Below are positions 47,197 through 59,766 of a stretch of 64,000 bases of DNA, one piece after another (positions within the stretch are counted from its first letter, which is position 1; each line of letters begins with the position of its first letter). The DNA lies in contig OV121084.1 of NCBI GenBank assembly GCA_921293015.1, positions 26,040,946-26,104,945 on the forward strand, in the 5' to 3' direction. Under the pieces are notes generated by a model. That model saw only the letters and a program-made list of their open reading frames with translations. It had not been told where the DNA came from and did not search any database. The position numbers and the translations under genes are program-made. Origin of the DNA: Phorcus lineatus (taxonomy: Eukaryota > Mollusca > Gastropoda > Trochida > Trochidae).

Positions 47197-47502
47197 ATGG
47201 AAAAAGTTCAAATGTACGCAGAATTGACTCAGACAGAAACACGTTTCAAACGGGCCTGTGAACAAGTAGTTCTCCTGAATGACAAGCTTGAAGGTCTCCA
47301 ACGCCGATATGACAAAGCAAGACAAGAGAATCATCGTTCATTTCGCTACAACCTCCGCCTGAAGATGGCATCTGTTGAAGGCGTACGCAATGCTTACTAT
47401 GAATACGCTTGTGAAAAGGCAGAGAGGATTGCCGAGTTGAGGTACTATGTATCTGAAGAAGCCCAGTCCGACTCCGAAGGTGAAGACAGCATGGTGTACT
47501 AA
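47197..47502 (+). CDS. Copy 35: 101-aa coiled-coil/acidic-tail protein
   Basis: Monomer 46382-47740 (1359 bp). Consensus protein; upstream GTTGCAAT as in copies 18, 33, 36 and 37, but without the new leader AUG. TATA 47108-47113, hairpin 47533-47548, downstream element 47559-47567, AATAAA 47615-47620. Confidence 0.77.
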   Translation: MEKVQMYAELTQTETRFKRACEQVVLLNDKLEGLQRRYDKARQENHRSFRYNLRLKMASVEGVRNAYYEYACEKAERIAELRYYVSEEAQSDSEGEDSMVY

Positions 47503-48555
47503 GACAACCATGCAGTCTAACCATTTTACAACAGCCCTTGTCAGGGCTAAACAAATATCAAAAAAGATTTCTGTTATACAATGCACAATCCCAAACCCTC
47601 CGTCTTTGTATGTTAATAAACTAAAACGCCTACAATTTTGCGTATCTAAACTGGCACAAACAATTGCCCCACAAATATAAACATGCAGAATAGCATACGT
47701 GCACACACATGGAAACGCACACAAGACAACCCCATGTGCACATCGAAATAGGCATGACATTTGCAAAGCTGCAATGGTCCGGCACATCTGCCTCTCTCGA
47801 AACGATTCTCAATATTACCTAGAACGGAAATCAGAGTTCAGAAAAATCATAAAGAAAACCTCTTGAATATCGAAACCGTTTCTGTAAAAAATCGGGTCAC
47901 TTTTGGCGCCGCTACAGTGATAGCATTGGAGGCTACCGTAGGTACGCGCATGCGTGACGTCGCTATGGTCACGACGTCATTTATCTGTTGATGTCACAGA
48001 CGATGTAGCCAGTCTCCGGCGAAGCGCCGCCGGAGACGGACGTATTTAGGGGAGAGGCCGCCCGCGCGGTTTTGGGCTTATTTGCCGAATTTCCTGACTT
48101 CAGATGATTTAATTTACCGTTCGTCAATGCATTCCTTCTTGACGCAAATAATCACACATACAGTTTTACCACATTAATCTAAGTAAACGGATATTAAGCC
48201 GCTGTTCTAAAATGCAAGTTTTGTTAGTCTATATACTTGTGAAAACAGAACCATTTACAACCACATTTGTGCCAATCAGTTTTCAATCAGTGTCAGTTAT
48301 CAAGTGTGTTGCAATCTCCTATCACTCAGTTATCAAAACACAGCCGTGGCGGTTCTGCTTATCACTGTGCCGTGTTAGAGTGATTAGATTATTGTCAGGA
48401 TTCAATTATCTCCAATACACTCCACATATCTGGCATGAACAATGAGAAGAACATGTCATTCGTATGTATAAATGCAGAGACGATTTCGATGGAGGACATT
48501 ATCTACCCTAGCTTTCTCCAGCAAACCTGTATTTAGAGATTCATGCCGATTCAAC

Positions 48556-48861
48556 ATGGAAAAAGTTCAAATGTACGCAGAATTGACTCAGACAGAAACA
48601 CGTTTCAAACGGGCCTGTGAACAAGTAGTTCTCCTGAATGACAAGCTTGAAGGTCTCCAACGCCGATATGACAAAGCAAGACAAGAGAATCATCGTTCAT
48701 TTCGCTACAACCTCCGCCTGAAGATGGCATCTGTTGAAGGCGTACGCAATGCTTACTATGAATACGCTTGTGAAAAGGCAGAGAGGATTGCCGAGTTGAG
48801 GTACTATGTATCTGAAGAAGCCCAGTCCGACTCCGAAGGTGAAGACAGCATGGTGTACTAA
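48556..48861 (+). CDS. Copy 36: 101-aa protein with new upstream AUG
   Basis: Monomer 47741-49099 (1359 bp). Consensus protein; out-of-frame leader AUG at 48543. TATA 48467-48472, hairpin 48892-48907, downstream element 48918-48926, AATAAA 48974-48979. Confidence 0.75.
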   Translation: MEKVQMYAELTQTETRFKRACEQVVLLNDKLEGLQRRYDKARQENHRSFRYNLRLKMASVEGVRNAYYEYACEKAERIAELRYYVSEEAQSDSEGEDSMVY

Positions 48862-49915
48862 GACAACCATGCAGTCTAACCATTTTACAACAGCCCTTGT
48901 CAGGGCTAAACAAATATCAAAAAAGATTTCTGTTATACAATGCACAATCCCAAACCCTCCGTCTTTGTATGTTAATAAACTAAAACGCCTACAATTTTGC
49001 GTATCTAAACTGGCACAAACAATTGCCCCACAAATATAAACATGCAGAATAGCATACGTGCACACACATGGAAACGCACACAAGACAACCCCATGTGCAC
49101 ATCGAAATAGGCATGACATTTGCAAAGCTGCAATGGTCCGGCACATCTGCTTCTCTCGAAACGATTCTCAATATTACCTAGAACGGAAATCAGAGTTCAG
49201 AAAAATCATAAAGAAAACCTCTTGAATATCGAAACCGTTTCTGTAAAAAAATCGGGTCACTTTTGGCGCCGCTACAGTGATAGCATTGGAGGCTACCGTA
49301 GGTACGCGCATGCGTGACGTCGCTATGGTCACGACGTCATTTATCTGTTGATGTCACAGACGATGTAGCCAGTCTCCGGCGAAGCGCCGCCGGAGACGGA
49401 CGTATTTAGGGGAGAGGCCGCCCGCGCGGTTTTGGGCTTATTTGCCGAATTTCCTGACTTCAGATGATTTAATTTACCGTTCGTCAATGCATTCCTTCTT
49501 GACGCAAATAATCACACATACAGTTTTACTACATTAATCTAAGTAAACGGATATTAAGCCGCTGTTCTAAAATGCAAGTTTTGTTAGTCTATATACTTGT
49601 GAAAACAGAACCATTTACAACCACATTTGTGCCAATCAGTTTTCAATCAGTGTCAGTTATCAAGTGTGTTGCAATCTCCTATCACTCAGTTATCAAAACA
49701 CAGCCGTGGCGGTTCTGCTTATCACTGTGCCGTGTTAGAGTGATTAGATTATTGTCAGGATTCAATTATCTCCAATACACTCCACATATCTGGCATGAAC
49801 AATGAGAAGAACATGTCATTCGTATGTATAAATGCAGAGACGATTTCGATGGAGGACATTATCTACCCTAGCTTTCTCCAGCAAACCTGTATTTAGAGAT
49901 TCATGCCGATTCAAC

Positions 49916-50221
49916 ATGGAAAAAGTTCAAATGTACGCAGAATTGACTCAGACAGAAACACGTTTCAAACGGGCCTGTGAACAAGTAGTTCTCCTGAATG
50001 ACAAGCTTGAAGGTCTCCAACGCCGATATGACAAAGCAAGACAAGAGAATCATCGTTCATTTCGCTACAACCTCCGCCTGAAGATGGCATCTGTTGAAGG
50101 CGTACGCAATGCTTACTATGAATACGCTTGTGAAAAGGCAGAGAGGATTGCCGAGTTGAGGTACTATGTATCTGAAGAAGCCCAGTCCGACTCCGAAGGT
50201 GAAGACAGCATGGTGTACTAA
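49916..50221 (+). CDS. Copy 37: 101-aa protein with new upstream AUG
   Basis: Monomer 49100-50459 (1360 bp). Consensus protein; out-of-frame leader AUG at 49903; private upstream TTTTACT. TATA 49827-49832, hairpin 50252-50267, downstream element 50278-50286, AATAAA 50334-50339. Confidence 0.75.
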   Translation: MEKVQMYAELTQTETRFKRACEQVVLLNDKLEGLQRRYDKARQENHRSFRYNLRLKMASVEGVRNAYYEYACEKAERIAELRYYVSEEAQSDSEGEDSMVY

Positions 50222-51274
50222 GACAACCATGCAGTCTAACCATTTTACAACAGCCCTTGTCAGGGCTAAACAAATATCAAAAAAGATTTCTGTTATACAA
50301 TGCACAATCCCAAACCCTCCGTCTTTGTATGTTAATAAACTAAAACGCCTACAATTTTGCGTATCTAAACTGGCACAAACAATTGCCCCACAAATATAAA
50401 CATGCAGAATAGCATACGTGCACACACATGGAAACGCACACAAGACAACCCCATGTGCACATCGAAATAGGCATGACATTTGCAAAGCTGCAATGGTCCG
50501 GCACATCTGCCTCTCTCGAAACGATTCTCAATATTACCTAGAACGGAAATCAGAGTTCAGAAAAATCATAAAGAAAACCTCTTGAATATCGAAACCGTTT
50601 CTGTAAAAAATCGGGTCACTTTTGGCGCCGCTACAGTGATAGCATTGGAGGCTACCGTAGGTACGCGCATGCGTGACGTCGCTATGGTCACGACGTCATT
50701 TATCTGTTGATGTCACAGACGATGTAGCCAGTCTCCGGCGAAGCGCCGCCGGAGACGGACGTATTTAGGGGAGAGGCCGCCCGCGCGGTTTTGGGCTTAT
50801 TTGCCGAATTTCCTGACTTCAGATGATTTAATTTACCGTTCGTCAATGCATTCCTTCTTGACGCAAATAATCACACATACAGTTTTACCACATTAATCTA
50901 AGTAAACGGATATTAAGCCGCTGTTCTAAAATGCAAGTTTTGTTAGTCTATATACTTGTGAAAACAGAACCATTTACAACCACATTTGTGCCAATCAGTT
51001 TTCAATCAGTGTCAGTTATCAAGTGTGTTACAATCTCCTATCACTCAGTTATCAAAACACAGCCGTAGCGGTTCTGCTTATCACTGTGCCGTGTTAGAGT
51101 GATTAGATTATTGTCAGGATTCAATTATCTCCAATACACTCCACATATCTGGCATGAACAATGAGAAGAACATGTCATTCGTATGTATAAATGCAGAGAC
51201 GATTTCGATGGAGGACATTATCTACCCTAGCTTTCTCCAGCAAACCTGTATTTAGAGATTCGTGCCGATTCAAC

Positions 51275-51580
51275 ATGGAAAAAGTTCAAATGTACGCAGA
51301 ATTGACTCAGACAGAAACACGTTTCAAACGGGCCTGTGAACAAGTAGTTCTCCTGAATGACAAGCTTGAAGGTCTCCAACGCCGATATGACAAAGCAAGA
51401 CAAGAGAATCATCGTTCATTTCGCTACAACCTCCGCCTGAAGATGGCATCTGTTGAAGGCGTACGCAATGCTTACTATGAATACGCTTGTGAAAAGGCAG
51501 AGAGGATTGCCGAGTTGAGGTACTATGTATCTGAAGAAGCCCAGTCCGACTCCGAAGGTGAAGACAGCATGGTGTACTAA
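51275..51580 (+). CDS. Copy 38: 101-aa protein, U-G hairpin variant
   Basis: Monomer 50460-51818 (1359 bp). Consensus protein. It shares CGTAGCGG upstream and the U-G hairpin with copies 17 and 40. TATA 51186-51191, hairpin 51611-51626, downstream element 51637-51645, AATAAA 51693-51698. Confidence 0.77.
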   Translation: MEKVQMYAELTQTETRFKRACEQVVLLNDKLEGLQRRYDKARQENHRSFRYNLRLKMASVEGVRNAYYEYACEKAERIAELRYYVSEEAQSDSEGEDSMVY

Positions 51581-52640
51581 GACAACCATGCAGTCTAACC
51601 ATTTTACAACAGTCCTTGTCAGGGCTAAACAAATATCAAAAAAGATTTCTGTTATACAATGCACAATCCCAAACCCTCCGTCTTTGTATGTTAATAAACT
51701 AAAACGCCTACAATTTTGCGTATCTAAACTGGCACAAACAATTGCCCCACAAATATAAACATGCAGAATAGCATACGTGCACACACATGGAAACGCACAC
51801 AAGACAACCCCATGTGCACATCGAAATAGGCATGACATTTGCAAAGCTGCAATGGTCCGGCACATCTGCTTCTCTCGAAACGATTCTCAATATTACCTAG
51901 AACGGAAATCAGAGTTCAGAAAAATCATAAAGAAAACCTCTTGAATATCGAAACCGTTTCTGTAAAAAAATCGGGTCACTTTTGGCGCCGCTACAGTGAT
52001 AGCATTGGAGGCTACCGTAGGTACGCGCATGCGTGACGTCGCTATGGTCACGACGTCATTTATCTGTTGATGTCACAGACGATGTAGCCAGTCTCCGGCG
52101 AAGCGCCGCCGGAGACGGACGTATTTAGGGGAGAGGCCGCCCGCGTGGTTTTGGGCTTATTTGCCGAATTTCCTGACTTCAGATGATTTAATTTACCGTT
52201 CGTCAATGCATTCCTTCTTGACGCAAATAATCACAATCACACATACAGTTTTACCACATTAATCTAAGTAAACGGATATTAAGCCGCTGTTCTAAAATGC
52301 AAGTTTTGTTAGTCTATATACTTGTGAAAACAGAACCATTTACAACCACATTTGTGCCAATCAGTTTTCAATCAGTGTCAGTTATCAAGTGTGTTACAAT
52401 CTCCTATCACTCAGTTATCAAAACACAGCCGTGGCGGTTCTGCTTATCACTGTGCCATGTTAGAGTGATTAGATTATTGTCAGGATTCAATTATCTCCAA
52501 TACACTCCACATATCTGGCATGAACAATGAGAAGAACATGTCATTCGTATGTATAAATGCAGAGACGATTTCGATGGAGGACATTATCTACCCTAGCTTT
52601 CTCCAGCAAACCTGTATTTAGAGATTCGTGCCGATTCAAC

Positions 52641-52946
52641 ATGGAAAAAGTTCAAATGTACGCAGAATTGACTCAGACAGAAACACGTTTCAAACGGGCC
52701 TGTGAACAAGTAGTTCTCCTGAATGACAAGCTTGAAGGTCTCCAACGCCGATATGACAAAGCAAGACAAGAGAATCATCGTTCATTTCGCTACAACCTCC
52801 GCCTGAAGATGGCATCTGTTGAAGGCGTACGCAATGCTTACTATGAATACGCTTGTGAAAAGGCAGAGAGGATTGCCGAGTTGAGGTACTATGTATCTGA
52901 AGAAGCCCAGTCCGACTCCGAAGGTGAAGACAGCATGGTGTACTAA
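52641..52946 (+). CDS. Copy 39: 101-aa coiled-coil/acidic-tail protein
   Basis: Monomer 51819-53184 (1366 bp). Consensus protein with seven-A run and GCGTGG upstream. TATA 52552-52557, hairpin 52977-52992 with the standard stem, downstream element 53003-53011, AATAAA 53059-53064. Confidence 0.77.
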   Translation: MEKVQMYAELTQTETRFKRACEQVVLLNDKLEGLQRRYDKARQENHRSFRYNLRLKMASVEGVRNAYYEYACEKAERIAELRYYVSEEAQSDSEGEDSMVY

Positions 52947-54005
52947 GACAACCATGCAGTCTAACCATTTTACAACAGCCCTTGTCAGGGCTAAACAAAT
53001 ATCAAAAAAGATTTCTGTTATACAATGCACAATCCCAAACCCTCCGTCTTTGTATGTTAATAAACTAAAACGCCTACAATTTTGCGTATCTAAACTGGCA
53101 CAAACAATTGCCCCACAAATATAAACATGCAGAATAGCATACGTGCACACACATGGAAACGCACACAAGACAACCCCATGTGCACATCGAAATAGGCATG
53201 ACATTTGCAAAGCTGCAATGGTCCGGCACATCTGCCTCTCTCGAAACGATTCTCAATATTACCTAGAACGGAAATCAGAGTTCAGAAAAATCATAAAGAA
53301 AACCTCTTGAATATCGAAACCGTTTCTGTAAAAAATCGGGTCACTTTTGGCGCCGCTACAGTGATAGCATTGGAGGCTACCGTAGGTACGCGCATGCGTG
53401 ACGTCGCTATGGTCACGACGTCATTTATCTGTTGATGTCACAGACGATGTAGCCAGTCTCCGGCGAAGCGCCGCCGGAGACGGACGTATTTAGGGGAGAG
53501 GCCGCCCGCGCGGTTTTGGGCTTATTTGCCGAATTTCCTGACTTCAGATGATTTAATTTACCGTTCGTCAATGCATTCCTTCTTGACGCAAATAATCACA
53601 ATCACACATACAGTTTTACCACATTAATCTAAGTAAACGGATATTAAGCCGCTGTTCTAAAATGCAAGTTTTGTTAGTCTATATACTTGTGAAAACAGAA
53701 CCATTTACAACCACATTTGTGCCAATCAGTTTTCAATCAGTGTCAGTTATCAAGTGTGTTACAATCTCCTATCACTCAGTTATCAAAACACAGCCGTAGC
53801 GGTTCTGCTTATCACTGTGCCGTGTTAGAGTGATTAGATTATTGTCAGGATTCAATTATCTCCAATACACTCCACATATCTGGCATGAACAATGAGAAGA
53901 ACATGTCATTCGTATGTATAAATGCAGAGACGATTTCGATGGAGGACATTATCTACCCTAGCTTTCTCCAGCAAACCTGTATTTAGAGATTCGTGCCGAT
54001 TCAAC

Positions 54006-54311
54006 ATGGAAAAAGTTCAAATGTACGCAGAATTGACTCAGACAGAAACACGTTTCAAACGGGCCTGTGAACAAGTAGTTCTCCTGAATGACAAGCTTGA
54101 AGGTCTCCAACGCCGATATGACAAAGCAAGACAAGAGAATCATCGTTCATTTCGCTACAACCTCCGCCTGAAGATGGCATCTGTTGAAGGCGTACGCAAT
54201 GCTTACTATGAATACGCTTGTGAAAAGGCAGAGAGGATTGCCGAGTTGAGGTACTATGTATCTGAAGAAGCCCAGTCCGACTCCGAAGGTGAAGACAGCA
54301 TGGTGTACTAA
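54006..54311 (+). CDS. Copy 40: 101-aa protein, U-G hairpin variant
   Basis: Monomer 53185-54549. Consensus protein. Copies 38-39 and 40-41 look like a duplicated two-monomer block. TATA 53917-53922, hairpin 54342-54357 with the U-G pair, downstream element 54368-54376, AATAAA 54424-54429. Confidence 0.77.
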   Translation: MEKVQMYAELTQTETRFKRACEQVVLLNDKLEGLQRRYDKARQENHRSFRYNLRLKMASVEGVRNAYYEYACEKAERIAELRYYVSEEAQSDSEGEDSMVY

Positions 54312-55365
54312 GACAACCATGCAGTCTAACCATTTTACAACAGTCCTTGTCAGGGCTAAACAAATATCAAAAAAGATTTCTGTTATACAATGCACAATCC
54401 CAAACCCTCCGTCTTTGTATGTTAATAAACTAAAACGCCTACAATTTTGCGTATCTAAACTGGCACAAACAATTGCCCCACAAATATAAACATGCAGAAT
54501 AGCATACGTGCACACACATGGAAACGCACACAAGACAACCCCATGTGCACATCGAAATAGGCATGACATTTGCAAAGCTGCAATGGTCCGGCACATCTGC
54601 TTCTCTCGAAACGATTCTCAATATTACCTAGAACGGAAATCAGAGTTCAGAAAAATCATAAAGAAAACCTCTTGAATATCGAAACCGTTTCTGTAAAAAA
54701 ATCGGGTCACTTTTGGCGCCGCTACAGTGATAGCATTGGAGGCTACCGTAGGTACGCGCATGCGTGACGTCGCTATGGTCACGACGTCATTTATCTGTTG
54801 ATGTCACAGACGATGTAGCCAGTCTCCGGCGAAGCGCCGCCGGAGACGGACGTATTTAGGGGAGAGGCCGCCCGCGTGGTTTTGGGCTTATTTGCCGAAT
54901 TTCCTGACTTCAGATGATTTAATTTACCGTTCGTCAATGCATTCCTTCTTGACGCAAATAATCACACATACAGTTTTACCACATTAATCTAAGTAAACGG
55001 ATATTAAGCCGCTGTTCTAAAATGCAAGTTTTGTTAGTCTATATACTTGTGAAAACAGAACCATTTACAACCACATTTGTGCCAATCAGTTTTCAATCAG
55101 TGTCAGTTATCAAGTGTGTTACAATCTCCTATCACTCAGTTATCAAAACACAGCCGTGGCGGTTCTGCTTATCACTGTGCCGTGTTAGAGTGATTAGATT
55201 ATTGTCAGGATTCAATTATCTCCAATACACTCCACATATCTGGCATGAACAATGAGAAGAACATGTCATTCGTATGTATAAATGCAGAGACGATTTCGAT
55301 GGAGGACATTATCTACCCTAGCTTTCTCCAGCAAACCTGTATTTAGAGATTCGTGCCGATTCAAC

Positions 55366-55671
55366 ATGGAAAAAGTTCAAATGTACGCAGAATTGACTCA
55401 GACAGAAACACGTTTCAAACGGGCCTGTGAACAAGTAGTTCTCCTGAATGACAAGCTTGAAGGTCTCCAACGCCGATATGACAAAGCAAGACAAGAGAAT
55501 CATCGTTCATTTCGCTACAACCTCCGCCTGAAGATGGCATCTGTTGAAGGCGTACGCAATGCTTACTATGAATACGCTTGTGAAAAGGCAGAGAGGATTG
55601 CCGAGTTGAGGTACTATGTATCTGAAGAAGCCCAGTCCGACTCCGAAGGTGAAGACAGCATGGTGTACTAA
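55366..55671 (+). CDS. Copy 41: 101-aa coiled-coil/acidic-tail protein
   Basis: Monomer 54550-55909 (1360 bp). Consensus protein; like copy 39 but with one ATCACA lost. TATA 55277-55282, hairpin 55702-55717, downstream element 55728-55736, AATAAA 55784-55789. Confidence 0.77.
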   Translation: MEKVQMYAELTQTETRFKRACEQVVLLNDKLEGLQRRYDKARQENHRSFRYNLRLKMASVEGVRNAYYEYACEKAERIAELRYYVSEEAQSDSEGEDSMVY

Positions 55672-56730
55672 GACAACCATGCAGTCTAACCATTTTACAA
55701 CAGCCCTTGTCAGGGCTAAACAAATATCAAAAAAGATTTCTGTTATACAATGCACAATCCCAAACCCTCCGTCTTTGTATGTTAATAAACTAAAACGCCT
55801 ACAATTTTGCGTATCTAAACTGGCACAAACAATTGCCCCACAAATATAAACATGCAGAATAGCATACGTGCACACACATGGAAACGCACACAAGACAACC
55901 CCATGTGCACATCGAAATAGGCATGACATTTGCAAAGCTGCAATGGTCCGGCACATCTGCCTCTCTCGAAACGATTCTCAATATTACCTAGAACGGAAAT
56001 CAGAGTTCAGAAAAATCATAAAGAAAACCTCTTGAATATCGAAACCGTTTCTGTAAAAAATCGGGTCACTTTTGGCGCCGCTACAGTGATAGCATTGGAG
56101 GCTACCGTAGGTACGCGCATGCGTGACGTCGCTATGGTCACGACGTCATTTATCTGTTGATGTCACAGACGATGTAGCCAGTCTCCGGCGAAGCGCCGCC
56201 GGAGACGGACGTATTTAGGGGAGAGGCCGCCCGCGCGGTTTTGGGCTTATTTGCCGAATTTCCTGACTTCAGATGATTTAATTTACCGTTCGTCAATGCA
56301 TTCCTTCTTGACGCAAATAATCACAATCACACATACAGTTTTACCACATTAATCTAAGTAAACGGATATTAAGCCGCTGTTCTAAAATGCAAGTTTTGTT
56401 AGTCTATATACTTGTGAAAACAGAACCATTTACAACCACATTTGTGCCAATCAGTTTTCAATCAGTGTCAGTTATCAAGTGTGTTACAATCTCCTATCAC
56501 TCAGTTATCAAAACACAGCCGTGGCGGTTCTGCTTATCACTGTGCCGTGTTAGAGTGATTAGATTATTGTCAGGATTCAATTATCTCCAATACACTCCAC
56601 ATATCTGGCATGAACAATGAGAAGAACATGTCATTCGTATGTATAAATGCAGAGACGATTTCGATGGAGGACATTATCTACCCTAGCTTTCTCCAGCAAA
56701 CCTGTATTTAGAGATTCGTGCCGATTCAAC

Positions 56731-57036
56731 ATGGAAAAAGTTCAAATGTACGCAGAATTGACTCAGACAGAAACACGTTTCAAACGGGCCTGTGAACAAG
56801 TAGTTCTCCTGAATGACAAGCTTGAAGGTCTCCAACGCCGATATGACAAAGCAAGACAAGAGAATCATCGTTCATTTCGCTACAACCTCCGCCTGAAGAT
56901 GGCATCTGTTGAAGGCGTACGCAATGCTTACTATGAATACGCTTGTGAAAAGGCAGAGAGGATTGCCGAGTTGAGGTACTATGTATCTGAAGAAGCCCAG
57001 TCCGACTCCGAAGGTGAAGACAGCATGGTGTACTAA
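56731..57036 (+). CDS. Copy 42: 101-aa coiled-coil/acidic-tail protein
   Basis: Monomer 55910-57274. Consensus at all tracked sites. TATA 56642-56647, hairpin 57067-57082, downstream element 57093-57101, AATAAA 57149-57154. Confidence 0.77.
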   Translation: MEKVQMYAELTQTETRFKRACEQVVLLNDKLEGLQRRYDKARQENHRSFRYNLRLKMASVEGVRNAYYEYACEKAERIAELRYYVSEEAQSDSEGEDSMVY

Positions 57037-58095
57037 GACAACCATGCAGTCTAACCATTTTACAACAGCCCTTGTCAGGGCTAAACAAATATCAAAAAAG
57101 ATTTCTGTTATACAATGCACAATCCCAAACCCTCCGTCTTTGTATGTTAATAAACTAAAACGCCTACAATTTTGCGTATCTAAACTGGCACAAACAATTG
57201 CCCCACAAATATAAACATGCAGAATAGCATACGTGCACACACATGGAAACGCACACAAGACAACCCCATGTGCACATCGAAATAGGCATGACATTTGCAA
57301 AGCTGCAATGGTCCGGCACATCTGCCTCTCTCGAAACGATTCTCAATATTACCTAGAACGGAAATCAGAGTTCAGAAAAATCATAAAGAAAACCTCTTGA
57401 ATATCGAAACCGTTTCTGTAAAAAATCGGGTCACTTTTGGCGCCGCTACAGTGATAGCATTGGAGGCTACCGTAGGTACGCGCATGCGTGACGTCGCTAT
57501 GGTCACGACGTCATTTATCTGTTGATGTCACAGACGATGTAGCCAGTCTCCGGCGAAGCGCCGCCGGAGACGGACGTATTTAGGGGAGAGGCCGCCCGCG
57601 TGGTTTTGGGCTTATTTGCCGAATTTCCTGACTTCAGATGATTTAATTTACCGTTCGTCAATGCATTCCTTCTTGACGCAAATAATCACAATCACACATA
57701 CAGTTTTACCACATTAATCTAAGTAAACGGATATTAAGCCGCTGTTCTAAAATGCAAGTTTTGTTAGTCTATATACTTGTGAAAACAGAACCATTTACAA
57801 CCACATTTGTGCCAATCAGTTTTCAATCAGTGTCAGTTATCAAGTGTGTTACAATCTCCTATCACTCAGTTATCAAAACACAGCCGTGGCGGTTCTGCTT
57901 ATCACTGTGCCGTGTTAGAGTGATTAGATTATTGTCAGGATTCAATTATCTCCAATACACTCCACATATCTGGCATGAACAATGAGAAGAACATGTCATT
58001 CGTATGTATAAATGCAGAGACGATTTCGATGGAGGACATTATCTACCCTAGCTTTCTCCAGCAAACCTGTATTTAGAGATTCGTGCCGATTCAAC

Positions 58096-58401
58096 ATGGA
58101 AAAAGTTCAAATGTACGCAGAATTGACTCAGACAGAAACACGTTTCAAACGGGCCTGTGAACAAGTAGTTCTCCTGAATGACAAGCTTGAAGGTCTCCAA
58201 CGCCGATATGACAAAGCAAGACAAGAGAATCATCGTTCATTTCGCTACAACCTCCGCCTGAAGATGGCATCTGTTGAAGGCGTACGCAATGCTTACTATG
58301 AATACGCTTGTGAAAAGGCAGAGAGGATTGCCGAGTTGAGGTACTATGTATCTGAAGAAGCCCAGTCCGACTCCGAAGGTGAAGACAGCATGGTGTACTA
58401 A
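58096..58401 (+). CDS. Copy 43: 101-aa coiled-coil/acidic-tail protein
   Basis: Monomer 57275-58639. Consensus protein, GCGTGG upstream. TATA 58007-58012, hairpin 58432-58447, downstream element 58458-58466, AATAAA 58514-58519. Confidence 0.77.
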   Translation: MEKVQMYAELTQTETRFKRACEQVVLLNDKLEGLQRRYDKARQENHRSFRYNLRLKMASVEGVRNAYYEYACEKAERIAELRYYVSEEAQSDSEGEDSMVY

Positions 58402-59460
58402 GACAACCATGCAGTCTAACCATTTTACAACAGCCCTTGTCAGGGCTAAACAAATATCAAAAAAGATTTCTGTTATACAATGCACAATCCCAAACCCTCC
58501 GTCTTTGTATGTTAATAAACTAAAACGCCTACAATTTTGCGTATCTAAACTGGCACAAACAATTGCCCCACAAATATAAACATGCAGAATAGCATACGTG
58601 CACACACATGGAAACGCACACAAGACAACCCCATGTGCACATCGAAATAGGCATGACATTTGCAAAGCTGCAATGGTCCGGCACATCTGCCTCTCTCGAA
58701 ACGATTCTCAATATTACCTAGAACGGAAATCAGAGTTCAGAAAAATCATAAAGAAAACCTCTTGAATATCGAAACCGTTTCTGTAAAAAATCGGGTCACT
58801 TTTGGCGCCGCTACAGTGATAGCATTGGAGGCTACCGTAGGTACGCGCATGCGTGACGTCGCTATGGTCACGACGTCATTTATCTGTTGATGTCACAGAC
58901 GATGTAGCCAGTCTCCGGCGAAGCGCCGCCGGAGACGGACGTATTTAGGGGAGAGGCCGCCCGCGTGGTTTTGGGCTTATTTGCCGAATTTCCTGACTTC
59001 AGATGATTTAATTTACCGTTCGTCAATGCATTCCTTCTTGACGCAAATAATCACAATCACACATACAGTTTTACCACATTAATCTAAGTAAACGGATATT
59101 AAGCCGCTGTTCTAAAATGCAAGTTTTGTTAGTCTATATACTTGTGAAAACAGAACCATTTACAACCACATTTGTGCCAATCAGTTTTCAATCAGTGTCA
59201 GTTATCAAGTGTGTTACAATCTCCTATCACTCAGTTATCAAAACACAGCCGTGGCGGTTCTGCTTATCACTGTGCCGTGTTAGAGTGATTAGATTATTGT
59301 CAGGATTCAATTATCTCCAATACACTCCACATATCTGGCATGAACAATGAGAAGAACATGTCATTCGTATGTATAAATGCAGAGACGATTTCGATGGAGG
59401 ACATTATCTACCCTAGCTTTCTCCAGCAAACCTGTATTTAGAGATTCGTGCCGATTCAAC

Positions 59461-59766
59461 ATGGAAAAAGTTCAAATGTACGCAGAATTGACTCAGACAG
59501 AAACACGTTTCAAACGGGCCTGTGAACAAGTAGTTCTCCTGAATGACAAGCTTGAAGGTCTCCAACGCCGATATGACAAAGCAAGACAAGAGAATCATCG
59601 TTCATTTCGCTACAACCTCCGCCTGAAGATGGCATCTGTTGAAGGCGTACGCAATGCTTACTATGAATACGCTTGTGAAAAGGCAGAGAGGATTGCCGAG
59701 TTGAGGTACTATGTATCTGAAGAAGCCCAGTCCGACTCCGAAGGTGAAGACAGCATGGTGTACTAA
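59461..59766 (+). CDS. Copy 44: 101-aa coiled-coil/acidic-tail protein
   Basis: Monomer 58640-60004. Matches copy 43 at tracked sites. TATA 59372-59377, hairpin 59797-59812, downstream element 59823-59831, AATAAA 59879-59884. Confidence 0.77.
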   Translation: MEKVQMYAELTQTETRFKRACEQVVLLNDKLEGLQRRYDKARQENHRSFRYNLRLKMASVEGVRNAYYEYACEKAERIAELRYYVSEEAQSDSEGEDSMVY

